A stretch of 9,393 nt of DNA from Phycisphaerales bacterium UBA4658 (GCA_002405485.1 DHLW01000012.1:1130-10522); one strand, 5' to 3'; counted from the first letter of the stretch, positions 1 through 7,619 are shown. The notes: generated from the letters alone by a model not told the origin. Numbers and translations: made by a program.

Positions 1-1042
1 CTGCTTCTAAGCCAACATCCTGGCTGTCTCTGCAATCTGACTTCCTTTCGAACTGAGCGTAGATTCGGGACCTTAGCTGGCGATCAGGATTGTTCTCCTC
101 TTGACGATGGACATTGTCGCTCACCGTCTATCTCCCGACGCTTGGGCGATGGTATTCGGAGTTTGGTTGAACCCGGTAGTCGGGTAGACCCCAAAGTTCA
201 TCCAGTCGCTCTACCCCCATCGCTTGCCCGTCGAGGCTAACCCTAAAGTTATTTCGGAGAGAACGAGCTATCTCCCAGTTTGATTATACTTTTAATCCTC
301 CGCTCAAGTCATCGCAGACCTTTTCAACGGTCACGCGTTCGACCCTCCATGCGGTGTTACCCGCACTTCAGTCTGCTCAAGCGTTGATCACTTAGGTTTC
401 GCGTCTGGCCCGTGCGACTCAGCGCCCTATTCAGACTCGCTTTCGCTCCGCCTCCGTCCCGATAGGACTTAGGCTCGCCGCACAGACCAACTCGCCGGCT
501 CATTATGCAAAAAGCACGCGGTCATCCCGGAGGACTCCCACCGCTTGTAAGCGCACGGTTTCAGGTGCTCTTTCACTCCCCTCATCGGGGTGCTTGTCAT
601 CGTTCAGTCGCCTTACTGATTCGCTATCGGTCGTCTAGGAGTATTTAGCCTTGGAGGATGGACCCCCCATCTTCAGACCGGGTTCCACGAGCCCGATCCT
701 ACTTGAAGGCACCTCGACTCTGACCTACAGGGCTTTCACCTTCTGAGGCCCGGCATTCCAGCCGGTTCATGTCGTCTGTCGAGTGCTCCGCTTTCGCTCG
801 CCGCTACTCACGGAATCGCTGTTGCTTCCTTTTCCTGAGAGTACTAAGATGTTTCAGTTCCCCTCGTTCGCTTCTGCACCGTATGCATTCGGGTGCAGAT
901 ACCCTTGCGGGTGGGTTTCCCCATTCAGACATTCCAAGATCACAGCTCGGTTACCAGCTCCCTTGGACTTTTCGCAGGTTCCCACGTCTTTCATCGCCTC
1001 TAGACGCCAAGACATCCACCGTGCGCCCTTGTTGGCTTGACC
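1..1042 (-). rRNA. 23S ribosomal RNA, 5' part (runs off the left edge)
   Basis: Read on the minus strand this is the 5' third of a bacterial 23S rRNA. The 5' end is placed at about 1042, where GGTCAAGCCAACAAGG leads into the conserved GCACGGTGGATG and then GGCGATGAAAGACGTGGG, matching the start of E. coli 23S within a few bases. The left edge stops in GTTGGCTTAGAAGCAG, the L11/thiostrepton-binding GTPase-associated centre near E. coli position 1074, so domain I and most of domain II are present. The roughly 1040 nt seen correspond to about 1074 nt in E. coli, so no large insertion or intron lies in this part. No 16S gene, tRNA or normal 16S-23S spacer lies upstream: the next gene in that direction is the end of a pilus-type operon. 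The exact mature 5' end could differ by several bases. Confidence 0.97.
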
Positions 1043-1055
1043 ACACCAACCCGAC

Positions 1056-1103
1056 GCCGTGCTTCTTGCCTCCAAGCTTTCGCCATTCAGCTTCCCGCAC
1101 GAC
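1056..1103 (-). other. possible leader hairpin just upstream of mature 23S
   Basis: On the minus strand GTCGTGC (1097-1103) can pair with GCACGGC (1056-1062) through seven pairs, one of them a G-U wobble. An inner AAGCT (1089-1093) can pair with AGCTT (1074-1078). The structure ends about 14 nt before the mature 23S 5' end, where processing stems or cleavage sites are often found. The 3' flank of the 23S gene is outside the window, so a long-range processing stem cannot be tested here. Confidence 0.3.
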
Positions 1104-1216
1104 GCCTGATCAACGTGGCGATCCAACGTCGCCATGACGTATATCTCAAACGCTCTCGATTTGGTGATCAATCTCATCAGCCGACGCTCTCGCCTCAGAC
1201 GCAGTGTTGCCACCAC

Positions 1217-1260
1217 ATCCTCCGCTCAAGTCGTGCGGCAGAATCTTCAATCATCCGTTC
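1217..1260 (-). repeat. degenerate copy of a 23S internal segment in the 23S leader
   Basis: The minus-strand 16-mer GACTTGAGCGGAGGAT occurs exactly twice: here at 1217-1232 and inside the 23S gene at 295-310, near E. coli position 750. Similarity continues upstream with small gaps to a shared GAACG at 1256-1260 and 336-340, with TGA, TTGAA and TCTG blocks in the same order, so about 44 nt aligns to 46 nt with roughly 34 identities by hand. This could be a relic of partial duplication or a conserved leader element. The exact core is certain; the longer alignment was made by eye. Confidence 0.6.
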
Positions 1261-1376
1261 ACTATCCGATTGTCAACGATGCTCGGCGTTCCCAGGATCA
1301 ACCCAGTTCCGCCAGGACCAAGAGCCGTTTCGGACCCCGTCCTTCGCCATCCCGATTCCTCGAAATGGCGGGGGGA

Positions 1377-1404
1377 ACTTTAGCCACCCCTCCCCGACAG
1401 TCAA
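1377..1404 (-). promoter_or_regulatory. candidate sigma-70 promoter for the 23S rRNA gene
   Basis: On the minus strand TTGACT (1399-1404, five of six consensus bases) is followed after 16 bp by TAAAGT (1377-1382, four of six). Transcription would start near 1370, giving a leader of about 330 nt before the mature 23S 5' end. It lies downstream of the 1510-1537 terminator, as expected for an independently transcribed rRNA gene. The 16-bp spacer and imperfect -10 box leave room for doubt, and another start closer to 1276 is possible. Confidence 0.4.
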
Positions 1405-1509
1405 GCGTGTCAGGATTCCGACAAGCGAATTTCTCCACCTCTTTCCAGTTCCCCTCCAACTCCCCGCGCCGACGCGCCGATTCTGCCTGGCATTCCCCCA
1501 CGTTGACAG

Positions 1510-1537
1510 AAAAACCCGCCTGTTTCGGCGGGTTTTT
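1510..1537 (-). terminator. intrinsic terminator of the pilus-type operon
   Basis: A perfect 11-bp stem pairs AAAAACCCGCC (1510-1520) with GGCGGGTTTTT (1527-1537) around a six-base loop. On the minus strand the GC stem is followed by a run of T, starting 35 bp after the stop codon of the 722-residue gene. The A and T tracts are symmetric, so it could work in both directions. It ends the operon and also insulates the 23S promoter region from read-through. Confidence 0.9.
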
Positions 1538-1572
1538 GCGAACAAAGACCATTCTTTCACGCATCGTCTCCA

Positions 1573-3741
1573 TCAACCGCCCGTTGGCGCACCCACCGGA
1601 TCGGTCGGCGGATCGTCCCGACCGCCAGGCGGCCCATCCGGCCGCGTCGGCGTTCGTGGAGCCCTGGCCGGTGGCGGCGGCGACAACTCCCGTACGCCAC
1701 GCTCCGCAGACTGGCTGACCCGAACGTATGCCGGATCGCTCCGCTCCAGTTCTGGGATGCGCACCGTGATCTTGCCGTCGGACTCTCGCACCAGCACCTG
1801 ATTCACTGCCCGAGGCGGCCGACCCGGCTGGTCCGCCATGGCGCCCTGCCCAACGCCGAGCATGATGCGATCATCGCTCACCGCCACGACGGTCATCGGG
1901 GGCTGCGCTCCACCCGTGGGAGACGGCCGATCGGGCGTCCGCGGGGGTTCGGGAGCCGTCGGAGCCGCCGAGCCGCCGCCCGTCTTCCCGCCGTCGCGAC
2001 CTCCACCACCCATGCCGCCGGCTCCGGGAGCCGTCGGCGACTGAGCGGGGTCGGGATTGGCGATCGCTGCCGAGAAGTCCGGCACCTTCAGTTCCGTCGA
2101 CACCGAGTCTCCCGGCTCGAGCGTGTCATCGCCGCGACGCCAGTGGCCCCAGGCGAACTGGAAAACCTCGGCCTTCGCGGAGACGGTCCGTCCGGTGAGC
2201 CCGTCGTCGGCGACGGCGGTGGTGAAGAACAGGTACGTTTCGGGGTCCACGGTGATCGGCTCTGACCACCCGCTCGGGGCGGAGCGGACGATCCCCTTGG
2301 TCGCGAGCTTGTCGCCCTGTTCCTTGGTCATCGCCGCCCCGTAGCCAAAGTACGGGTTGGTCAGCACGACCACGGCCTGATACCGGTAGGTTCGGCCGCG
2401 CTCCACGTGCACGTCGTGTGCCCAGAGCTGCACGGCCGGGTTGTCCAGTAACGGGGCCTCGACACTGGTCTGAGTGGTCGTTTCGACGGGCTTGATGGTG
2501 CCGTCCTCGGCGACCATGACGCCCAGCCCCGCCAGCTCGCCGTCCACGTCGGCGATCTGCTTGCGGGTGCGATCGATCTGTCCCTGAATGGTGCGCTTGC
2601 GGACGTCATCCGGACTTGCGCCGCCGGTCGGAGGAGGGGGCGGGCTTCCCCCGCCGCCGCCGCGTCCGCCGCCGCCCAGGCCGCCACCGCCGGTCTTGCC
2701 GCCACCACCACCACCGCCGCCGCCATCGTCGCGTCCGCCGCCGGCGGGTGACTGGCCGACCTTGGCGAGTTCATCTTCCTGTCTCTTGAGGGTCCTGAGC
2801 AGGTTGGCGCGTCGGCTGACGCGCTCGCTGATGGCCCGCTGCTTGTCCAACTCGCTCTTGGCGAGCGCGGCTCGCTCAGCAGGAGGGGCCCACTGCTCGC
2901 CAAGACGAATGGCGTAATACGGCGGGCGACGCACGAACTCCGCGTTGGTCGTCGCGAAGGCGACGGCGGTCCGCAGCGTGTCGGCGGTGTTCATCTTGTC
3001 GAACTGCTCGACCAGCGAGGCACGCCCGGGCATGGCCTTCATGGGCTCTGGGTCCGACCATGAACCGTCGGCACGCAGCGTCTGGCGACGCCACTCCACC
3101 CCCAGCACCTGCATCCGGCCGTCCCACCAGTTCTTGGGCACGGCCCGGATCGGGCCGTCGGCATCGGGATCCTCGCCGAGCGCGGCCCGCAGCGACGAAC
3201 CGTCGAATCGAACCTCCACACTGACGCTCGCCTTGTCCAGCGGGTCCTTGGCGGGAAGCACGGCTTGCACCGCCGGATCGGCGGCGATCTCGGCACGGTC
3301 GATGGTGGCGATGTGTGTCGCGCCGACCGGGACCGACGGAGCGGCGATGACCACCTCGTGATACGTCGCCACCTCCAGCGCACGCCCGCCGACATCCCCA
3401 AGCGCCTCTCCGCCGGCGCCGATCGCGACAGCCAAGCGGGGCGCCGGCGTGACGCTGCCGGTCAGCCGCTTGTCAAAGTTCTCGAGCTGCGCCAACGCGG
3501 CGCCGGCGCCCGTGGGGAGTCCCTCGGGCTCGGCGAGCTTGAGCTTGGCGTCGACGCGGCGCGCCTCCTTGGCGACTTCGGAGTAGGCGTCGGGCATCGG
3601 TGCTTCCTTGGTGCCGACCTTGACGGTGGGCGCGGGCGAGAGCAACTGCCAGGCGGCGACGCCCAGCAGGGCGACGCCGAAGACGCCGACGACGATCTTC
3701 TCGAGGTGCTGTTCGAGAGGGTTGATGCCCTTGAGCTTCAT
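1573..3741 (-). CDS. bitopic membrane protein of the pilus-type operon, 722 aa, coiled-coil and Gly-rich
   Basis: I do not recognise this protein as a named family. The start is the ATG at 3741, giving MKLKGINPLEQ, preceded nine bases earlier by AAGGA. Longer in-frame starts would run backwards into the preceding gene. A short cytoplasmic N-terminus is followed by one membrane segment (residues about 16-34), so most of the protein should be periplasmic. Further along are a charged segment (50-95), a mixed alpha/beta region (100-280), heptad-like helices (285-330 and 380-405) separated by an almost pure glycine tract (335-365), and a beta-rich region (435-555) with WAHDVHVERGRTYRYQAVVV that resembles a fibronectin-type fold. 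A second Gly-rich linker (572-592), a small C-terminal domain (615-680) and a Pro/Arg/Gly-rich tail complete it. Its place after pilMN and pilO-like genes, and its topology, suggest the position of PilP or GspC, but it is far longer and shows no clear PilP motif. It is the last gene before the terminator. Confidence 0.9.
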   Translation of the reverse strand: MKLKGINPLEQHLEKIVVGVFGVALLGVAAWQLLSPAPTVKVGTKEAPMPDAYSEVAKEARRVDAKLKLAEPEGLPTGAGAALAQLENFDKRLTGSVTPAPRLAVAIGAGGEALGDVGGRALEVATYHEVVIAAPSVPVGATHIATIDRAEIAADPAVQAVLPAKDPLDKASVSVEVRFDGSSLRAALGEDPDADGPIRAVPKNWWDGRMQVLGVEWRRQTLRADGSWSDPEPMKAMPGRASLVEQFDKMNTADTLRTAVAFATTNAEFVRRPPYYAIRLGEQWAPPAERAALAKSELDKQRAISERVSRRANLLRTLKRQEDELAKVGQSPAGGGRDDGGGGGGGGGKTGGGGLGGGGRGGGGGSPPPPPTGGASPDDVRKRTIQGQIDRTRKQIADVDGELAGLGVMVAEDGTIKPVETTTQTSVEAPLLDNPAVQLWAHDVHVERGRTYRYQAVVVLTNPYFGYGAAMTKEQGDKLATKGIVRSAPSGWSEPITVDPETYLFFTTAVADDGLTGRTVSAKAEVFQFAWGHWRRGDDTLEPGDSVSTELKVPDFSAAIANPDPAQSPTAPGAGGMGGGGRDGGKTGGGSAAPTAPEPPRTPDRPSPTGGAQPPMTVVAVSDDRIMLGVGQGAMADQPGRPPRAVNQVLVRESDGKITVRIPELERSDPAYVRVSQSAERGVRELSPPPPARAPRTPTRPDGPPGGRDDPPTDPVGAPTGG
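2647..2739 (-). repeat. glycine-codon tract in the 722-aa protein
   Basis: This in-frame GGN-rich tract encodes residues about 335-365, glycine broken only by single Lys-Thr, Leu and Arg positions, followed directly by a proline run. It separates two predicted helical segments and is probably a flexible linker. A very similar pattern, GGGGLGGGG flanked by a Lys and a short Gly run, occurs in the PilM-PilN fusion at 5437-5499. Such tracts are prone to length change. Confidence 0.8.
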
Positions 3742-3823
3742 TGGGGCGAGTCCTTGTCCAAGTCGAATCGAACCGAACGCACACGATGCCAAACGGGAGC
3801 ACTGGGCGAGGTCGCTCTCGCGA

Positions 3824-5206
3824 TCAGTCGTCGCGACCGCCGCGCTTGCCGCCACCGGCCGCCCCGCCACCACCCGCGGCCCCGCCGCGCTGGCGCGGCT
3901 GCCTCGGCGCCGCGGCCCCGCCGGACTGGTCACCGCCGGCGACACCCTCGACCATGCCCAGGGCCTTCTGCACGTCCACGGGCATGAGCGGCTTGCGCCA
4001 CTCGCGGAGCCAGACCGTCTCGATCAGGAACTCGGCCCGCACCACGGGCTCCGGGCCGTAGCTGAATCCGTCCCGCAGATCGACCATGGGGTCGATCTTG
4101 GACAGATCCAGATCCAGCACGGTCATGAAGTTGGTCGTCGCCAGGGCGTCGATGAACTCCGGGATGCGCTGGCTGGCGATGATCACGTCGAGCTTCACCG
4201 TCCGCACGTCGTACCACTTGTTCCGCGTGCCCGGACCGCTGATGCGCCCGGTGATCGATCGCGAGAAGTTCAACGCGACCTTGTCCTCGCCCGGGTCGTA
4301 CGCGCTCACGGGAGGCGTGCCGCTGGTCGAGTCCCACTTCGCGGGCTCGATCACGATCTTGTTCACGCGCTTCACGACCGAGTCCCCGATCCCCCCGGCG
4401 GAGGTTCCGTTGGCCTTGGCGATGGCCCGGAAGACATCGGCGTGAATCCAGAGCCGCTCCTGCTTGTCGTACGCCTCGGCGAGCGACGGGGCCTTGTCTG
4501 GAACTTCGGCGGGCACGCCCTCGAACACGCCGACGTCCGCGTACACGGCGATGTCGCGGGCCTGCGCCTGATACGCCCCAAGCCGCATGTCCAGAAGCTC
4601 CTTCCCGAGCTTCTGCTTCTCTTCCGGCGAGGGCTCGCGTCCGGTCTCGGCCCGGATCTTGGCCTCCGCGTCCCCGGCGTGCTGCGACAGCCGCCGGGCG
4701 AGCTCGTCGGCTTTGGGCGGCATGCCCGCCCTGGCCGACCGCAGAATCGCCCGGTGCGCCGCGATGTACTCGCCGATGAACTGCCGCCCCTTCACAAGCA
4801 GCGATGCCGGGCTCTCGTCGTCGGGCTTGGGGAAGTACCCGGAAATAAGCGGCTTGTGATCGCCCTGGTTGAACGCGTTGCCGCGCTCGCTCACCGCGCC
4901 GACCTTGCCCTGGACCTGCGTCCACACATCGCCGTACCGCACGATCATCGCCTCGTTGGCGACCGACGACTTCTCCAGCAGCTTGCCGGATCCGTCGACA
5001 CTGGGGATGTAGTACGACACCTTCGCCGTGTTCTCGCTCACCGAGGTGAAGTCCTTGGTGACTTCGGCGGAGAACTTCTCGATGTGCTCCTTCCGCATGC
5101 CGTCGGCGAAGAACCACGCCGTCGGAAGCGCCGCAAGGGCCACGAGCGTGAGCGTCGGGATGGGCCAGTGCTTCTTCAGCCAGGGGACGATTGCTTTGGC
5201 GTTCAC
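3824..5206 (-). CDS. PilO-like bitopic inner-membrane protein, 460 aa
   Basis: This is the second gene of the pilus-type operon. The start is GTG at 5206, overlapping the stop of the pilMN gene by four bases (GTGA), with GGAGG at 5213-5217 placed for good initiation; the overlap suggests translational coupling. The N-terminus is basic (MNAKAIVPWLKKHW), followed by a membrane helix at residues about 15-34, placing the rest in the periplasm. Residues 36-60 and 165-215 are helical and charged. The C-terminal part (330-403: YDVRTVKLDVIIASQRIPEF, then a helix, a strand and VVRAEFLIETVWLREW) has the strand-helix-strand order of the ferredoxin-like domain in PilO, PilN and GspM. It ends in a Gly/Arg-rich tail (424-460). 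PilO normally has about 200 residues, so this is a large version with an inserted middle region. Assignment rests on operon order, topology and the C-terminal pattern; no strong PilO signature was seen. An 82-bp gap separates it from the next gene. Confidence 0.92.
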   Translation of the reverse strand: MNAKAIVPWLKKHWPIPTLTLVALAALPTAWFFADGMRKEHIEKFSAEVTKDFTSVSENTAKVSYYIPSVDGSGKLLEKSSVANEAMIVRYGDVWTQVQGKVGAVSERGNAFNQGDHKPLISGYFPKPDDESPASLLVKGRQFIGEYIAAHRAILRSARAGMPPKADELARRLSQHAGDAEAKIRAETGREPSPEEKQKLGKELLDMRLGAYQAQARDIAVYADVGVFEGVPAEVPDKAPSLAEAYDKQERLWIHADVFRAIAKANGTSAGGIGDSVVKRVNKIVIEPAKWDSTSGTPPVSAYDPGEDKVALNFSRSITGRISGPGTRNKWYDVRTVKLDVIIASQRIPEFIDALATTNFMTVLDLDLSKIDPMVDLRDGFSYGPEPVVRAEFLIETVWLREWRKPLMPVDVQKALGMVEGVAGGDQSGGAAAPRQPRQRGGAAGGGGAAGGGKRGGRDD

Positions 5207-7290
5207 GTGCTGCCCTCCGGCTTGCCGGGTTTGTTCTGCTGGTCCGCGGGCTGATTCGGATCCGCCGGCTTGGCCGGAGCCTTCACAACCGCCTCAAAGT
5301 ACACCTTGAACGAGTACACCGTCTGCCCCGGCTGCACGCTCGGCGGCGGCGGGGGCAGCGGCGCGAGTTGATCCAGATTCGCGTTGCCGCCGGATGCCCC
5401 GCCGCCCGCGGCGGTCGGCGGCGCATCCACGTTCACCCCGCCCCCGCCCATCCCGCCTCCGCCCAGACCGCCCCCGCCCGCCTTGCCACCCCCGCCCAGG
5501 GGTCGATCGTCTCCGCTCGGGGCAGACGACGCCCCGCCATCGGTCCCCGGCGCGGCGCCGGGCACATCCGCGGGCTTGGCCGCCACGGAGGTCGCCAGAT
5601 CAAACCGCGTCGCGCTCTTCTCAAACGCGTACGGAACACCCTGTCGCTCGGCGTTGTCGCTCAACCACTTGATCACCGTCTGCGTCAGGAACGTCGGCGC
5701 GTCCTCTCGCGTCGTGGTCAACTCCAGCACGCCCCGGATCCGCGCACCCACAGGCAACTCCGTCGAACCCGGCTCGCCCGACGCCGCGGCGGGCGCTCCA
5801 CCCTGCCCGTCGTCCGACGCCCCGCCCCCAGGACCGACATAGTCAGTGGTGAAGCCGTTGAACTTCAGCCCGACCGGCGGCTTGCCGGCGGCCGCGGTCT
5901 CGCCGGCCTTCTTCTCCGCCTCGCCGAGCATCAGCCCGAGGTCGTTGAGCAGCATCGGGTAGATGTCGCGATTGTTCAACAGCCGGGCCACGTTCGCGGC
6001 CTTGTAGTCGATCTGGAACTTGCTCTCGACGTCGTTCTTCCACTGGTTCTTCAGACGCGTAATCGTCGTCGCCGTCTGCTGAATCACCGGGTCCTTGTCG
6101 CTCCCGCTCGCCGTGGCACGCTCCATCATCGGTCGGTAGAACGCCACGCCTGCGGCGGCGACCGAGAGCCCGGCGGCTGCCGCGAACCACTTGGTCTTCT
6201 TCTTCCAGAGCGCCTCGCGCACGATGCTCACCGGCATCAGGTTCACCATGATCCCGTGCTTGAACCCGAGCCCCTGCAGCGCCAGCCCGTACGCCGTCGC
6301 CAGGTTGCCGGTGGCGGCCTCGAACTCGGCGCCCCTGGCCCCCTCGACACTGGCACGCCCGAACTTCTCAAGCCGAATCACTTCCATCTGAAGCTGCTGC
6401 CCCAGGTACTTCCGCAGCCCGGGCAGGTTGAACGTCGAACCCAGCGCGATCAGCCGCGTCAGGTTCGCGTCGCGATGGCTGGACTGGTAATACCCGATCG
6501 ACCGCTGAACCTCCTGCGCGATGTCCCCGAAGACCGGACGCATCGCCTGCAGAATGTGCCGGGCGTGCTTGCTCTGCTCGGCCTGCTCCTTGAGAGTCTC
6601 GGCCTTGGAGTAGCTGAGCTTGAAGGCCTCGACGAGCGCCTCGGTGAACTGGTGCCCGCCGATCTGGAACGTGCGGATCCACACCCGTCCCGGCTCGCAC
6701 ACCAGCAGGTCCGTCGCCGTGGTCCCGATGTCCAGGATCACCGTCCCGGGCGTCTTGTCCCCGAAGTTCTGATCCCACGCGATGGCGTTGTACGCCGCCA
6801 CCGGCCCAATCGTGACATAGTCCGGCGTCACGCCGATGTCCGACCACTTGTTCAGGATGTCGGTCACCCGCTCGCGCATGACCGCGAAGATGCCCACCTC
6901 GACATCCGGGTTGTCCTGACTGATGAACGTCTGGTAGTCCCACTCCACCTGCTCGATCGGGAACGGAATCTGCTGCACGGCCTCGAACTTGACGATGTCG
7001 GGGATCCGCTTGGGCTCCACCGGCGGGAGCTTCGCAAAGCGGGCGAACGCCGAGTGGCCCGGAATCGAGATCGCAATCGGCGCACCCGTCAGATCGTGCT
7101 GGCTGACAAGCTGGCCCATGCTCACCCGCAGCGTGTCCGCCGGGTCCGCGTCCGGCGTGGACAGCGGCTTCTTGTGCGGAATGACCGCATACTCCAGCAC
7201 GTTCACGTCATCGCCCGACCGCTCCAGCTTGATCGCCTTGATCGCGAACGCTCCAAGCTCGATGCCCCAGCACACATTGCCTGCTGCCAT
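5203..7290 (-). CDS. pilM: PilM-PilN fusion protein, type IV pilus assembly, 695 aa
   Basis: Residues 1-345 are an actin-like PilM. The first phosphate motif is in GIELGAFAIKAIKL (9-22), the second in VILDIGTTATDLLV (184-197), and the adenosine motif in LIALGSTFNLPGL (280-292). PilM (about 350 aa) normally sits on the cytoplasmic face and binds the short N-terminal INLLP-type tail of PilN. Here the chain continues without a break into VNLMP (349-353), a basic patch, a membrane helix (about 368-386) and a periplasmic part. That part holds a helical segment (400-465), a ferredoxin-like pattern (515-568 and 657-671), and a Gly/Pro-rich linker (570-655). It is therefore a single-chain PilM-PilN, the same domain order as GspL of type II secretion. 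The chosen start (ATG at 7290, MAAGNVCWGIELG) lies at the usual PilM N-terminus and has GAGAGGA nine bases upstream; the in-frame ATG at 7389 would add 33 unrelated residues. First gene of its operon. Confidence 0.93.
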   Translation of the reverse strand: MAAGNVCWGIELGAFAIKAIKLERSGDDVNVLEYAVIPHKKPLSTPDADPADTLRVSMGQLVSQHDLTGAPIAISIPGHSAFARFAKLPPVEPKRIPDIVKFEAVQQIPFPIEQVEWDYQTFISQDNPDVEVGIFAVMRERVTDILNKWSDIGVTPDYVTIGPVAAYNAIAWDQNFGDKTPGTVILDIGTTATDLLVCEPGRVWIRTFQIGGHQFTEALVEAFKLSYSKAETLKEQAEQSKHARHILQAMRPVFGDIAQEVQRSIGYYQSSHRDANLTRLIALGSTFNLPGLRKYLGQQLQMEVIRLEKFGRASVEGARGAEFEAATGNLATAYGLALQGLGFKHGIMVNLMPVSIVREALWKKKTKWFAAAAGLSVAAAGVAFYRPMMERATASGSDKDPVIQQTATTITRLKNQWKNDVESKFQIDYKAANVARLLNNRDIYPMLLNDLGLMLGEAEKKAGETAAAGKPPVGLKFNGFTTDYVGPGGGASDDGQGGAPAAASGEPGSTELPVGARIRGVLELTTTREDAPTFLTQTVIKWLSDNAERQGVPYAFEKSATRFDLATSVAAKPADVPGAAPGTDGGASSAPSGDDRPLGGGGKAGGGGLGGGGMGGGGVNVDAPPTAAGGGASGGNANLDQLAPLPPPPPSVQPGQTVYSFKVYFEAVVKAPAKPADPNQPADQQNKPGKPEGST
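5437..5499 (-). repeat. glycine-codon tract in the PilM-PilN fusion
   Basis: GGN-rich codons encode residues about 598-618, in which glycine is interrupted only by Lys-Ala, Leu and Met. The tract sits between two halves of the putative periplasmic ferredoxin-like domain and is probably a disordered linker. The pattern matches the tract at 2647-2739 in the third gene of the same operon. Confidence 0.75.
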
Positions 7291-7619
7291 GGTCGATGTT
7301 CCTCTCGCGATCCGCTCGCCCGATTCCTGTCGCACACCACGCTCGGATGGTTCTCCCAGCCCGGCATGGGGAAGCGGAGAGTACGGCAAGTTGCGACGGC
7401 GTGTCGCCTCGAATTGCGCTCTTCACACGCGACCGCCACGCTCCGCCCCTTCCCCGGACCTCCGCACGCCCTTTCGGACGCAACGGTCCGCTCGGCCTTG
7501 GCAATCCGCGTCGGGCCGGATCGCCTCGACTCTTCTGTACGCCGCGGATCCTCACGGGTTTCGCCCAGCCCCGGCGGCCGCCCCGCCGAAACCCGCCGAG
7601 CAGCAGGCGCGGTGATTCC
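7291..7619 (-). promoter_or_regulatory. intergenic region upstream of the pilMN operon
   Basis: This 329-bp gap has no supported gene and should contain the promoter of the pilus-type operon. I see no convincing sigma-70 promoter. The best minus-strand match, TACTCT preceded at 18 bp by GCGACA (between about 7377 and 7412), is poor. The GAGAGGA ribosome site of pilMN lies at its lower end, and a GC-rich hairpin at 7555-7595 follows the small membrane protein gene. Frames open across the region on the plus strand continue antisense into genes and are ignored. Confidence 0.5.
7555..7595 (-). other. inverted repeat downstream of the small membrane protein gene
   Basis: CGGGTTTCG (7555-7563) and CGAAACCCG (7587-7595) form a perfect 9-bp inverted repeat. 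Its 23-nt loop contains the 10-bp palindrome GGCGGCCGCC (7573-7582). It begins 25 bp after the stop codon at 7620. There is no T run on the minus strand after the stem, so it is not a standard intrinsic terminator. It could stabilise the 3' end of the MEMO transcript or assist factor-dependent termination. Confidence 0.4.

Larger units (their letters stand above)
1043..1509 (-). promoter_or_regulatory. 23S rRNA promoter and leader region, no gene seen
   Basis: This gene-free stretch separates the operon terminator from the 23S 5' end and must carry the promoter and pre-rRNA leader of the 23S gene, because no 16S gene or tRNA precedes it. I looked for tRNA T-loop signatures and a 16S 3' end and found none. 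Open frames on either strand here do not look like real proteins. It contains a possible sigma-70 promoter (1377-1404), an isolated perfect TTGACA on the minus strand at 1271-1276 with no convincing -10 box at normal spacing, a degenerate copy of an internal 23S segment (1217-1260), and a hairpin close to the 23S start (1056-1103). Calling it a leader follows from position; the individual signals are weaker. Confidence 0.7.

Noticed and set aside
769..1137. Short protein frames over the rRNA region on both strands
   Set aside because: The region is 23S rRNA by its conserved sequence, so these frames are chance.
1271..1276. Perfect minus-strand TTGACA as a 23S promoter
   Set aside because: No acceptable -10 box lies 15-19 bp downstream; kept only as a note in the leader region.
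1291..1304. Minus-strand GGGTTGATCCTGGG resembling the start of 16S rRNA
   Set aside because: Only about eleven bases resemble it; the following sequence does not continue as 16S and there is no room for the gene.
3742..3945. N-terminal extension of the 722-aa protein to an ATG at 3945
   Set aside because: It would overlap the preceding gene by 122 bp in another frame with low-complexity residues, whereas the ATG at 3741 has an AAGGA site and leads straight into a membrane helix.
3608..5254. Plus-strand open frame of 548 codons antisense to the PilO-like gene
   Set aside because: Arg/His/Val/Leu-rich composition without any domain, mirroring the codon structure of the minus-strand gene, which has a good start, a membrane helix and an operon overlap.
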